Below are positions 43,549-62,572 of a stretch of 64,000 nucleotides of DNA, piece after piece. Within the stretch, counting starts at the first letter, position 1; every line of letters starts with the position of its first letter. This DNA is from Nemertoderma westbladi (lineage: Eukaryota; Xenacoelomorpha; Nemertodermatida; Nemertodermatidae): the NCBI GenBank assembly GCA_032718475.1, contig JAUCBJ010000597.1:1-64000 (forward strand). Direction: 5' to 3'. The position numbers and the translations under genes are program-made. The notes under the pieces were generated by a model, which did not search any database, was not told where the DNA came from, and was given only the letters and a program-made list of their open reading frames with translations.

Positions 43549-44495
43549 CAATAACCTTACTTCGTCGTAGCTCGCCCCACAACTCATTAATGGCACCCAT
43601 ATGCTAAGGCTTCACTCGCTTCATGGCTCGCCCCATTTTTTCAATGTTGGAAGGAATGATGGGGATGTTGGGTGATGGTGGCAGTGGTAATGATGTTGAG
43701 GATGAGGAAGAAGATTGGGCGGATGGTGATAGCGGGATAAGCGGGTGGGGTGGTGGGAGAAATTTTTAAATAAAGCGGTGCCGGATTTAAGTAAATGATC
43801 AAATTAAAATAATAATATTATAAATACAATAACCTTACTTCGATGCTATCACTCACTTCATGGCTCGCCCCATAGGTAGAATAATCAAATTAAAATAATA
43901 TTATAAATACTATAACCTTATACTCACTTCGTGGCTCGCCCCACAACTTGTTGCGTAGTGATAAGTATAAATACAATAACCTTACTTCGATGCTATCACT
44001 CACTTCATGGCTCGCCCCATAGGTAGAATAATCAAATTAAAATAATATTATAAATACCTTATTCTCACTTCGCGGCTCGCCCCCGCAACTTATTGCTTGA
44101 CAATATTGGTAGCCACCGTTAGTCTGTGTTTATTCACCTTTTTTAGTTGTTGCGTCTGTAATGGTCTATCATGTTAAAGACTTTATAACAAACGTCTGCA
44201 ACCCACTTACTATATTGGGTTTTACCTATTGCGGTTCAAGGTCAAACGCCTACCGGTAGACACGAATTAATTAAATTACTTCCGTCTGTGGACTGGCCTT
44301 ATACCACATATGTCACATATACACAGTGGTGACATATGTTACATATGCACAATGGTAACCATAGTAACCATAGTAAGTGGGTGGGGCAACAATGGTAATT
44401 ATAGTAAGTAGGCGGGGCAAGAGCCGTTCGGCAAATTCTTTAACATGGTAGACTATGGCAGACGCTGTTTTATTCCAGGTGTTTACCATACTACT
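43549..44495 (-). repeat. Polinton terminal inverted repeat, right (947 bp)
   Basis: This is the inverted copy of 25048-25994. Plus-strand reading shows an open frame at about 43645-43770 that resembles the C-terminal part of the acidic coiled-coil gene (MLEGMMGMLGDGGSGN, then an acidic run). The ggggcgagcc-type sub-repeats are seen here as ctcacttcgtggctcgcccc. A further, degenerate copy of the sub-repeat lies just inside the repeat at about 43498-43538. Confidence 0.95.
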
Positions 44496-44501
44496 CTCAT
44501 G
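44496..44501. other. Polinton target-site duplication, right (ctcatg)
   Basis: Exact copy of 25042-25047, directly after the last base of the right terminal repeat. Confidence 0.93.
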
Positions 44502-45023
44502 CCTGTGTATACGATTGGTGTTCAGGTCCCTGTGAGAATTAATAACAAAGTGTTAGAAAACCAAAAAAATTATTTACATCAGACGTGAAGAGTAGCACTA
44601 TTCAGCGTTAAAACAGTTGTATACTTGTGTTAACCTCACTCGCTGCGGTCGCTCGGTATATTACCGGTAATTAATACAATCCGGTCGAAACACAAAAATT
44701 CTACATTGATTATATTATATTTTATTTATTTATCATATATAATTACACAATGATGTAATTAGTTAAATAACCAATTAGATCCACAGCCACAGTAACTATC
44801 AATATTTACTAAATAAGCAAAAGCAAACAGTCGGCCGAAACCGGAGGCGACCCGAAGGCTCCTCTTTCGATAGCTGTTACCCGAGGGTAGGGGTGGGCGC
44901 TACTCCTATCCCAAGATTTGGACTAAATAAGCACTCTGATCAAAATATCTGATTTCACACTTGACTAATACCACAATTGTTATTATTTAATAAATTAATA
45001 TATTACTTTCATTTTACCATCAG
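44502..45023 (+). other. Receptor intron, part right of the Polinton
   Basis: Short stretch with one SINE-like insertion (44808-44933), a ctcactcgctgcggtcgctcg palindrome-like string at 44636-44656, and acceptor tttaccatcag for the exon at 45024. Confidence 0.6.
44808..44933. mobile_element. SINE-like short element with 12-bp target duplication, copy 2
   Basis: The body (44820-44921) is bracketed by a perfect direct repeat actaaataagca (44808-44819 and 44922-44933). It shares about 100 bases with the element at 10719-10842, differing at a handful of positions. It ends shortly after aagatttg, so it lacks the tail seen in copy 1. Confidence 0.7.
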
Positions 45024-45212
45024 GTTTTTCGTTACATCGGAAACCGACAACGTGACTTTCTGTGGTGAGTGTGACAAGCAGTGTAACAGGACATGCACAG
45101 GTCGGACGGCGTTTAACTGCGTGGGCGGCTGCGATTTCTGCGCCACAATACAGGGGGAATGTGTGGCGCAATGTCCTGAGGTAGAGATATGTCTACCTAA
45201 CGGAGTGTGCGG
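45024..45212 (+). CDS. EGFR: EGFR-like receptor, exon 6 in window (end of second cysteine-rich region)
   Basis: The exon is 189 bases, phase 2 to 2, between acceptor accatcag and donor GTAAGT. It encodes FCGECDKQCNRTCTGRTAFN, then CVGGCDFCATIQGECVAQCP and EICLPNGVCG. The C-x2-C-x3-C-x3-C-x-G pattern followed by C-x3-C-x2-C matches the middle of ErbB domain IV. The next exon begins almost directly with the transmembrane segment, so domain IV looks shorter than in vertebrate EGFR unless a small exon is hidden in the following intron. Confidence 0.92.
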
Positions 45213-45817
45213 GTAAGTATAATCGCGTACCACTTAACCCTTTGCGCACCAAATATAAATTACATAAATTTTTTCTCCCAAGCCCAAGTAAAGTATATTT
45301 GATCGGACCAAGGTATATTTTCTTATCGTACCAGAGATATTTATATAAGAGGATATATATATATTACTACTTATCCTACACCCAAAGGCGGCACTCTGCC
45401 GCCTTTAACCATTTTCGAAATTTTAATTCGTTCATCTTTGAACCCCATGGGCGGCACACTGCCGCATTCATCCTTTGTAATAACTATTTACATACTTGTG
45501 TATAAAGTAGCACTTTACAGTGTGATGATCCGAGTGGCTTTGTTACACGAACGAACGTTACTGAGTGAGTGAAAATAAAGCCACGAGGATCAGAACACTG
45601 TAAAGTACTTAGCAACAAATATGTATGTAGTTTTATTTAAAATTTTAACATTACGAAATGATTGTACATCATACATTATAAGTGATAGAAACTGCACAAA
45701 TTATATTAGTGCTGTATAAATAAATGTAAAAATGACATAAATTATGTTATAAATAAGTTAGCTTATATTTATGGTGGCGTTTGAAGCCATGTTATAATAA
45801 TATAGCTAGGCCCTACT

Positions 45818-45970
45818 AGTAAACCCTTATACTCTGTTTCCTAAAGGAATGCCTGTTCACCACCATGTGTGATCTTCCACAGTAAACCCTTCCACTCAGT
45901 TTCCCAAAGGAATGCCTGTTCACCACCATGGGTGATCTTCCATAATAAACCCTTTACTCTGTTTCCAAGT
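45818..45970. repeat. 63-bp tandem repeat, about 2.3 copies
   Basis: The strings agtaaaccctt and aggaatgcctgttcaccacc recur at 63-base spacing (first copy from 45818, second from 45881). A third, partial copy follows from about 45944. Confidence 0.85.
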
Positions 45971-46529
45971 TACCATGGTTCTCATTTATCGACCAGAAAG
46001 GGATGAAAACCTGGGTAAAGCTAGTCTGCAGCATTTAAAGTCCCGTGCCAAACCAGTAAAAAAAATGCATCGTCCAGGAGCCTGGAGCCGAACTTGGAGT
46101 CGAACCTGGAGCCTCCAAAATGAAAGCCCAAATTGTTAACACTAAATCAAGCTGCTGCTTAGTGTATGAATTGAACATGAAAATATGAATAATATAATTT
46201 CTAATTGTGGGCCCCCTCTAACTGAAACTATTTGAGTATAGGCTAAATATAAATGTAAACAATAACTACAGTAAAATATGTGACGGGAAAGTATGTAAGT
46301 AAAGTAACGGTAAAGTACAGTAAAGTATGAGAAAGTTGCGGGAAAGTATGCTGCATTTAATGACAGGGGCGATAAAGGACCTGGGGCGATGAAGACTCGG
46401 GGGCGATAAAGACCCAGGGGCGATAAGTTCCTAAAAACTCAGAACTGGGGGGCGATAAGTTCCCAACAAAAATGCAATTTATAGGGGCGATAAAGTTCCA
46501 GGGGCGATAAGGTCCTGCTTCGATATATG

Positions 46530-48725
46530 ATGTTAATTATTTTAGAAGAACGTAGAGCCGGTTACAGTCAGACTGCTGGCGATGCGACTGGCGCTACCAT
46601 TATGTCCAAGTAGGCCTATGTCTAATGGAAAGCAATAACATACATCAAATATTATTATATTGAAAGAGAGCATTATTTACCCTGCATAAACAAACTCTCA
46701 GATTTGCCTAACTGATATATGGTTGATGCTTCTAGAAAAAAAAGAGCAAATAACTGAGATATACACTGTATAGGTAGTTTTTTAGCAGCTGGAGTTTTGT
46801 GGGAAAGTTGTCATGAGTAGCCGATCTATTGTTTAGATATAGTGCAATAGGTTGTAATTCAACTTCAACCGGGTTAGTCTTAATTAGAGAAAAGTTGGAA
46901 ATATGTGTGATTTACGGTGTTGAAATCGGATTTGTTTGATTTTGGAATTTCTTTGTTTTTGGTGGCAAAAACACTTCCTTTTTCTGTCTTCCGTTTTCTG
47001 ACTTCCGTTTTCTGACTTGCGTGTTCTAGGTTTACTTCTCTATTCTGACTTATTTTTGGCGGTAACGGCGCCCCATATCATTGGCCTGATAATAATTAAT
47101 ATTAGTGCATTACATTTATTTAATAAAATAAATAAATAAATAATTTAATACCCTCAACCTAAAAAAATCTAAAAAAATTTCACATAAATCGCCTCCATAA
47201 GTTAGGGCTACACTATCTATCACCAAAGATAACATTCAAAATATTGTTTTAGAGATGGAGAAGATGTCCTTTAGTGTCCGTCTCAATCAGATCAACATTG
47301 TCGGCGCATTTATTAATTGTTATTATTCCGGGATTCTTCGTATAGAAATTAAGGATTAAAGTATATGGTTCAATTATTGTAGTAGTATGTACTGTATGTA
47401 CCAGTAAGTGATGTAATGCACATTTTTAGATACCACTTGGTGCTATTATGAGCGATAGAGTCACCCGATATTAATTGTTTGACAATTGAGACTATATGGC
47501 TTATATGGTACTGGTGCTTCTGTAGCACTTTTTGGCGGGTATTTTGCTGGAAGATTTATTTATGGATTTCAGACTGGGTTCGTTTTTACTATAACTTTGA
47601 TTTCAAGGGGTCAGTTGTAAGCTCGAGCCTGTGAGCGAGCAACACGGTGTGTTATTAACATGGGACTTTTCAACTAAACCATTTCATGACGAATCTAAGA
47701 GTTTCAGTATAAGCCAATCAGGGCCTTCCGTGCAAAGACCCTGAAAATTTAGGTATCACCCGAGATTTAGGATGCCTATACTTCTATGTTGGAATGGAAT
47801 ACCTGACCAGTTTGTATTTTTTCGCACTTCGTTAAAGCAAGCAACCTGTCTGTCAACAAATCATCTTGTCATGGCAAATAGTCTGGATGAATCTGATGAT
47901 ACACCAAGGCAAGGTTTAACATTGCACCCCACAACAGAGCATTGCACGTCATAGCATGATGCAGCACATCTCGTCATTGTGCGATATGGGCATGGAAGAA
48001 CCCATAGTATACCAAATTGTGGCCAAGGCGTGTTTTCACATGGGAAGGCACTGTAGATACATATATACAGCATATACCACAGCCAATACAGCTGAATCGG
48101 CATTGTACAGCACATATAAGCATGGTGCAGTAGTGTATGCAGCATAGCATAGAATGCCGTATCACGTCAAAGAACGGCATGGCATGACATGCCATAAGAT
48201 TAGAGGCAAAATTTAGGGAATGGCAGATTAATTATTCCATATCAGTTTGCTGGAGGTTCCAGTTGTTCTGTATATTAATCGGATTGAGTGCGCTCGATAT
48301 ATCAGATTTATTTAATGGTTTATTTATTTATTTATTGGTTTATTGATTGATTTGCCATAAATTTAAGGAATGGTTTAGCTTCTTAAGGCACAGCCTTGTT
48401 TTCAAGATTGTCTCTCATATAATTGGACTGCGTTATAGCAGCTACAGTAGCTTTGTGTAACTGCTCCCATTCTATTACAATTATCATTTTAGATTTCAAA
48501 CTTACGATTAAGCATTATGATGTTAATTATTATAGAAGAAAGAAAAGCCGGTTACAGGCAGCCTGGTTGCGACCACCAATCAATTACTGTACGCCCGAGT
48601 ATTATAACGTAATGCAATAACAGACATATACTATTATTATAACTACAGTATTTACATGTCTGGCACTCGTTTATTGAGAGAGAGCATCACCCTGGATAAA
48701 CAACCTCTCAGATTTGCTCGACACA
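46530..48725. repeat. Pair of diverged direct-repeat segments in receptor intron
   Basis: The copy at about 46530-46715 and the copy at about 48518-48720 share gatgttaattatt, tagaagaa, gccggttaca, gagagagcat, ataaacaa and ctctcagatttgc in the same order, 2 kb apart. This looks like two old insertions of one repeat family. The range given spans both copies and the unrelated sequence between them. Confidence 0.6.
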
Positions 48726-49486
48726 CTGCTACTGTAGAATCTATCAAGCTGTGGTACAGCTCACCATGTAGCAGCCCTTTAGTTAAATATTCATCAATTA
48801 CACGTTCGTGGGGCCTTCGCGCAGCACGAGAGCCTAGATTAGAAAGTACATCATAATAATCTCTATTAGATATACGAAAACCGTCTTTCCCAACATATAT
48901 ATGAGTGAAGGCGATGCTATCAGTTTTTGATAAACTAGTTGAAGAAAGAGATCCATTTCAGGTTGCCCTTACACACTTTAACTGTCATTTGTAAACCTTC
49001 TAACTAGGGCTATTTAAGTTAAGTATAACATTTCTAGTTTTACAATACTCTTCTCCTTCATTAGCCTCGTTGCGCTCGTCCTGTTTTGTCTTAAAATAGT
49101 TTTCCTAAGCGGAGACTAACGACCTTTATAACTATGCAAAGTTTCGAAACTGTAAGAGTAACTGCTGATTTATGGCAGACGGATACTCGTATCCACTACC
49201 TATCTCGCCCCTCAACTGCTGAGGAAGAAACCTCATATTTCCTTTGTTGTTAAAATGTGTAATATTTCAACTGAAATTTCTCAATTCTATAATATATATA
49301 TAATTAAAATGTAGAAGTTTCCAATTTTCAATGTGTTTTCTTCCTAATTTGAATAAATCGAGGAATGGCAATAGTATGTATTTTAGTGTATTTTAAAACT
49401 GATATATAAGACAACCATTATCGTTAAGATATAGTGCGCTTTATATCTGAGAGTCTTGATTAATTTGTGTTTATTTTTTTTTACAG

Positions 49487-49652
49487 AATCGAACCGTTTT
49501 ATAAGTCGTTATATTTCATTATAATTGTTGTTGTTATCGGTTGTCTCATCATTTTTGGAGTTATTGGCGGCATAATTTTCTGGAAATCCTCATTAAGGAA
49601 GACAACAAGGAGAGTCAAACAACAATATTCTTGTCCCGATCAGGCGTTCGAG
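49487..49652 (+). CDS. EGFR: EGFR-like receptor, exon 7 in window (transmembrane and juxtamembrane)
   Basis: The exon is 166 bases, phase 2 to 0, between acceptor ttttttacag and donor GTAAGT. It encodes IEPFYKSLYF, a transmembrane helix (about 24 residues rich in Ile/Val/Gly, ending GGIIFW), and a basic stop-transfer and juxtamembrane segment (KSSLRKTTRRVKQQYSCPDQ, then AFE). This matches the position and nature of the ErbB transmembrane region; the basic cluster normally binds membrane lipids and calmodulin. The last 20 or so bases and the donor are copied about 30 times in the array that follows. Confidence 0.93.
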
Positions 49653-52616
49653 GTAAGTTGGACACCTACCGACAGTAAGTTGGACACCTACCTACCCGCC
49701 AGTAAGTTGACACCTACCGCCAGTAAGTTGGACACCTTCCGCCAGTAAGTTGGACACCTACCGCCAGTAAGTTGGACATCTACCGCCAGTACGCTGGACA
49801 CCTACCGCCAGTAAGTTGGACACCTACCGCCAGTCCCGATCAGGCGTTCGAGGTAAGTTGGATACCTACCGCCAGTAAGTTGGACACCTACCGCCAGTAA
49901 GTTGGACACCTACCGCCAGTAAGTTGGACACCTACCGCCAGTAAGTTGGACACCTACGGCCAGTCCCGATCCGTCGTTCAAGGTAAGTTGGGCACCTACC
50001 GCCAGTCCCGATCAGGCTTTCGAGGTAAGTTGGACACCTACCGCCAGTAAGTTGGGCACCTACCGCCAGTCCCGATAAGTCGTTCAAGGTAAGTTGGGCA
50101 CCTACCGCCAGTCCCGATCAGGCTTTCGAGGTAAGTTGGACACCTACCGCCAGTAAGTTGGACACCTACCGCCAGTAAGTTGGACACCTACCGCCAGTCC
50201 CGATGGACACCTACCGCCAGTAAGTTGGGCACCTACCGCCAGTCCAGATCCGTCGTTCAAGGTAAGTTGGGCACCTACCGCCACTCCCGATCAGGCTTTC
50301 GAGGTAAGTTGGACACCTACCGCCAGTCCCGATCAGGCGTTCGAGGTAAGTTGGACACCTACCGCCAGTAAGTTGGACACCTACCGCCAGTAAGTTGGAC
50401 ACCTACCGCCAGTAAGTTGGACACCTACGGCCAGTAAGTTGGACACCTACCGCCAGTAAGTTGGGCATCTACCGCCCCGCCAGTCCCGATAAGGCATTCG
50501 AGGTAAGTTGGGCACCTACCGCCAGTCCCGATCAGGCTTTCGAGGTAAGTTGGGCACCTACCACCAGTAAGTTGGACACCTACCGCCAGTAAGTTGGACA
50601 CCTACCGCCAGTAAGTTGGACACCTACCGCCAGTAAGTTGGACACCTACGGCCAGTAAGTTGGGCATCTACCGCCCCGCCAGTCCCGATCAGGCTTTCGA
50701 GGTAAGTTGGGCACCTACCGCCAGTAAGTTGGACACCTACCGCCAGTAAGTTGGACACCGACGGCCAGTAAGTTGGACACCTACCGCCAGTAAGTTGGGC
50801 ATCTACCGCCCCGCCAGTCCCGATCAGGCTTTCGAGGTAAGTTGGGCACCTACCGCCAGTAAGTTGGACACCTACCGCCAGTAAGTTGGACACCTACCGC
50901 CAGTAAGTTGGACACCTACCGCCAGTAAGTTGGGCACCTACCGCCAGTCCCGATCAGCGTTCGAGGTAAGTGGACTGGACACCTACCGCCAGTCCAGGTC
51001 AGGCGTTCGAGGTAAGTTGGACACCTACCGCCAGTAAGTTGGACACCTACCGCCAGTAAGTTGGACACCCACCGCCCAGTCCCGATCAGGCGTTCGAGGT
51101 AAGTTGGACACCTACCGCCAGTAAGTTGGACACCTACCGCCAGTCCCGATCAGGCGTTCGAGGTAAGTTGGACACCTACCGCCAGTAAGTTGGATACCTA
51201 CCGCCAGTAAGTTGGACACCTACCGCCAGTAAGTTGGACACCTACGGCCAGTAAGTTGGACACCTACCGCCAGTAAGTTGGGCACCTACCGCCCCTCCAG
51301 TCCCGATTAGGCGTTCAAGGTAAGTTGGGCACCTACCACCAGTCCCGATCAGGCTTTCGAGGTAAGTTGGACACCTACCGCCAGTCCCGATCAGGCTTTC
51401 GAGGTAAGTTGGGCACCTACCGCCAGTAAGTTGGACACCTACCGCCAGTAAGTTGGACACCTACCGCCAGTCCCGATCAGGCGTTCGAGGTAAGTTGGAT
51501 ACCTACCGCCAGTAAGTTGGACACCTACCGCCAGTAAGTTGGACACCTACCGCCAGTAAGTTGGACACCTACGGCCAGTAAGTTGGACACCTACCGCCAG
51601 TAAGTTGGGCACATACCGCCCCGCCAGTCCCGATTACGCGTTCGAGGTAAGTTGGACACCTACCGCCAGTAAGTTGGACACCTACCGTTAGTACGTTGGG
51701 CACCTACCCGCCAGTAAGTTGGACACCTACCCCCAGTCCCGATCAGGCGTTCGAGGTAAGTTGGACACCTACCGCCAGTAAGTTGGACACCTACCGCCAG
51801 TAAGTTGGACACCTACCGCCAGTACGTTGGGCACCTACCCGCCAGTAAGTTGGACACCTACCTCCAGTCCCGATCAGGCGTTCGAGGTAAGTTGGACACC
51901 TATCGCCAGTAAGTTGGACACCTACCGCCAGTAAGTTGGACACCTACCGCCAGTAAGTTGGACACCTACGGCCAGTCCCGATCAGGCGTTCGACGTAAGT
52001 TGGACACCTACCGCCAGTCCCGATCAGGCGTTCGACGTAAGTTGGACACCAACCGCCAGTAAGTTGAACACCTACCGCCAGTAAGTTGGGCACCTACCGC
52101 CAGTCCCGATCAGGCGTTCGACGTAAGTTGGACACCAACCGCCAGTAAGTTGGACACATACCGCCAGTAAGTTGGACACCTACCCGCCAGTAAGTTGGAC
52201 TTTGGACACCTACCGCCAGTAAGTTGGACTTTGGACACCTACCGTCGATAAGTTGGACACCAACCGCCAGGAAGTTGGACACCTACCCGCCAGTAAGTTG
52301 GACACCTATCTCCAGTCCCGATCAGGCGTTCGACGTAAGTTGGACACCAACCGCCAGTAAGTTGGACACCTACCGCCAGTAAGTTGGACACCTACCGCCA
52401 GTCCCGATCAGGCGTTCGTCGTAAGTTGGACACCAACCGCCAGTAAGTTGGACACCTACCCGCCAGTAAGTTGGACACCTACCGCCAGTCCCGATCAGGC
52501 GTTCGACGTAAGTTGGACACCAACCGCCAGTAAGTTGGACTTTGGACACCTACCGTCAGTAAGTTGGACACCAACCGCCAGTAAGTTGGACTTTGGACAC
52601 CTACCCGCCAGTAAAT
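49653..52616 (+). repeat. 22-bp minisatellite with interspersed copies of the upstream exon end and splice donor
   Basis: The basic unit is 22 bp and contains gtaagttggacacctacc. About every second to sixth unit, an extra 20-base block like tcccgatcaggcgttcgag sits in front of gtaagt, making 42-bp composite units. This block is identical or nearly so to the 3' end of the exon at 49487-49652. I count about 30 such blocks. Variants include ggctttcgag, gtcgttcaag and gttcgacg forms, and some lose part of the block. The array makes up most of the 3.2-kb intron. Long ORFs inside (for example at 50624-50893, minus) are by-products of the repeat. Confidence 0.95.
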
Positions 52617-52832
52617 CGCAAATTATACAATAATTGTCTTTTTAATATGACTATATGTATCAGAACTCAGAGTTGACAATTTAATTATAATTTTTCTTTT
52701 GGCTTTGAGGATTTACGCGGTTATAAAATTATTTGAGTCAGTTTCCAGAGAAGATTGAGAAATTGACTAATATTTGAGCGTTTTCCGTACTTTACATTTT
52801 TAGATTTTTACACCAATAATATATTTTAACAG
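52617..52832 (+). other. End of the same receptor intron
   Basis: Unique AT-rich sequence leading to the acceptor tattttaacag of the kinase exon at 52833. Nothing else is visible. Confidence 0.6.
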
Positions 52833-53063
52833 ATGCTTCCAGGTAGTGGTGCAGGCCCCAATGAGTCGCGACTACTGGTTGTTAAGGAATCCGAGATTTC
52901 TCGCCACGGCATCCTAGGCTCTGGTGCCTTCGGCGCCGTGTACAAGGGTGTCTGGACGCCCAGAGACACGGTCTCCGACGATGGAGAAAAAATACACATT
53001 CCTGTCGCCATTAAAGTTCTTAAGGAAGGAACTTCTGTCTCAGCAAATACGGAATTCTTTGAC
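52833..53063 (+). CDS. EGFR: EGFR-like receptor, exon 8 in window (kinase N-lobe)
   Basis: The exon is 231 bases, phase 0 to 0, between acceptor ttaacag and donor GTCAGT. It encodes a juxtamembrane segment with SRLLVVKESEISRHGI, the glycine-rich loop GSGAFGAVYKGVW, and the ATP-binding lysine in IPVAIKVLKEGTS. The GSGAFG loop and the (I/V)PVAIK strand are typical of the ErbB subfamily. All residues needed for nucleotide binding in this part are present. The next exon begins with the alpha-C glutamate. Confidence 0.96.
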
Positions 53064-53580
53064 GTCAGTATTATTTGCACTTTTTAAATACGGATATGTG
53101 GATTTTGTTTTGTTGTTGATCGTGATCTCTGTCTGCCTGTCTGCATGTTTCTGTATTTTACCATTCCCTTATCGTACTGTGTATTGCCCACCAGTAACTT
53201 ACGTAAATATGTAGGCCTACTGTATGACGTATGTTCCGGTATCTAATCAAAATATTTTGGATCAAATCTTTCTATATTTATTTATTTATTATCTGAATAC
53301 ATTTATTATTGAAATTTATGAAATGAAACGAAATTTTAGTTTCGTTTGTTGTTATTTTACATCCTTTCACTATAAATTTGTAAAACCATTTGTTGTTAGA
53401 AATTTTTTATAATACCAAGTCGCCCCATTGTGCTTTGGCGTGTACTAAGTTACTATATGATAACGAACTGTTAATGAGTGATCAATTATATCGTTGGCTG
53501 ACCAGCTTACCATGGTTTTTGAAGTTGCCTGCTTCTTCAGGATTCCATAATATTTTCTAACTAATTGACTTTTTCTTTAG
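53064..53580 (+). other. Receptor intron, 517 bp
   Basis: GT-AG intron, AT-rich with tttatttattta. No repeat or ORF of note. Confidence 0.7.
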
Positions 53581-53766
53581 GAGGCTTATGTTATGGCGTC
53601 TGTGGACCATCCGTGTTTAGTTCGTCTGCTCGCGGTATGCATGGCCAGTCAGACGATGCTGCTGACTCAGCTGATGCCTTTAGGGTCACTTCTGGACTAC
53701 GAGAAGGAACAGAAAGCCAATATAGGGGCCTACCATCTACTCAATTGGTGTCGGCAGATAACTCGG
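53581..53766 (+). CDS. EGFR: EGFR-like receptor, exon 9 in window (kinase alpha-C to hinge)
   Basis: The exon is 186 bases, phase 0 to 0, between acceptor ctttag and donor GTTAGT. It encodes [20 protein letters not shown], then [18 protein letters not shown] and [10 protein letters not shown]. It holds the alpha-C Glu (EAYVMA), the Thr gatekeeper in LLTQLMP and the ErbB-type NIG...LLNWC block. These fit an active kinase fold. Confidence 0.96.
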
Positions 53767-54804
53767 GTTAGTTGTGTTCTTTCATTTTATGTTAATTGTT
53801 TCACAATAAATAAAACTCGCCGCCGGCTGTAATAGATCAGGATGCACATCAGTTTATTAGTTAGACGATAATATTGGCCGATAAGAGCCAATAATTTTAC
53901 TATCCCTGTGTTTTGGCAATGAGATTTTACTGCCGCGTTCGCTAAGTCAGCATTGTACTTAGACCGTACAACATACCAACCTGGTGTATGTAATGGTACA
54001 CCTGGTAGATTCTGGTGACTTCTTACCTACCTGGTGTATGTAATGGTACACCTGGTACATTCTGGTGACTTCGTACCAACCTGGTGTATGTAATGGTACA
54101 CCTGGTAGATTCTGGTGACTTCGTACCAACCTGGTGTATGTAATGGTACACCTGGTAGATTTTGGTGACTTCGTACCAACCTGGTGTATGTAATGGTACA
54201 CCTGGTAGATTCTGGTGACTTCGTACCAACCTGGTGTATGTAATGGTACACCTGGTACATTCTGGTGACTTCGTACCAACCTGGTGTATGTAATGGTACC
54301 CCTGGTATATTCTGGTGACTTCGTACCAACCTGGTGTATGTAATGTTACACCGGGTATACATTCTGGTGTATTCTGCAGTAAGAGCCCTGCATGGCCTAC
54401 CATTTAACAACACGCCGTGCTCTTCTGGTGCCCGTAATAAATTTACCTTCAATCTCAGCATTAAATACTCAAATTAATTAAATGTTACGACTTGCCTTGT
54501 ATAATACAATGGAAAATACACTTTCCTCCGTGATGATTAATTATTACAGAATTACAATCCGAGCGTAGGATTTATTATAATAAAATATTACTTGCTAGGC
54601 GCCTTGGGGTACTTAATTTTATTCTGATAAAATATCATGGAAAGGTGCAGCCTTACAACCGGCTTTTCGTCCTAGAAACGTATTCACTGTCAGCCACTTT
54701 ATTTCTCATTGTCTATTTAATTCTCTAGTTACAACTGTGAATGAATACTGTTAGACGGACGACGGGCTAATTATTGATTCAATCTTATTGTCGTTTCTCT
54801 TTAG
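53767..54804 (+). other. Receptor intron, 1.0 kb, with 50-bp minisatellite
   Basis: The intron contains the tandem array at 53981-54380; flanks are unique. Acceptor is tctctttag. Confidence 0.7.
53981..54380. repeat. 50-bp minisatellite, eight copies
   Basis: The string ctggtgtatgtaatggtaca starts at 53981, 54031, 54081, 54131, 54181, 54231, 54281 and 54331, giving an exact 50-base period. Units differ by a few substitutions, and the last is degenerate. Because 50 is not a multiple of three, overlapping minus-strand ORFs cycle through similar peptides; these are not genes. Confidence 0.93.

Positions 54805-62572
<7,768 letters not shown>

Larger units (their letters stand above)
25048..44495 (+). 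mobile_element. Polinton/Maverick DNA transposon, complete with TIRs, 19,448 bp
   Basis: This virus-like self-synthesising transposon is bounded by 947-bp inverted repeats that start agtagtatgg on the left and end ccatactact on the right, with a 6-bp target duplication. It contains polymerase B, integrase, protease, packaging ATPase and capsid genes. Most genes are on the plus strand (28742-43406), while two leftmost genes are on the minus strand. Presence of capsid, protease and ATPase genes suggests potential virion formation, as proposed for Polintons and adintovirus-like elements. It lies in an intron of the receptor gene, in the same sense as its main gene block. Nine frame breaks in seven genes argue that this copy is not autonomous as assembled. 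Confidence 0.96.
45213..49486 (+). other. Receptor intron, 4.3 kb, with small repeats
   Basis: The intron includes a 63-bp tandem repeat (45818-45970), a cluster of about seven ggggcgata-type motifs (46367-46525), and two diverged copies of a segment at about 46530-46715 and 48518-48720. Small ORFs (47772-47954, 48656-48856) have no domain. No extra receptor exon could be identified, though a short cysteine-rich one might be missed. Confidence 0.5.

Noticed and set aside
50180-52633. ORFs of 60-90 codons in the 22-bp array, both strands
   Set aside because: Repeat by-products with no conserved domain.
49653-54380. Possible CRISPR-like arrays
   Set aside because: Units are contiguous tandem repeats without unique spacers, in introns of an animal gene.
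53959-54461. Minus-strand ORFs of 106-144 codons with repeating peptides
   Set aside because: They arise from the 50-bp minisatellite, which cycles the same peptides through all frames.
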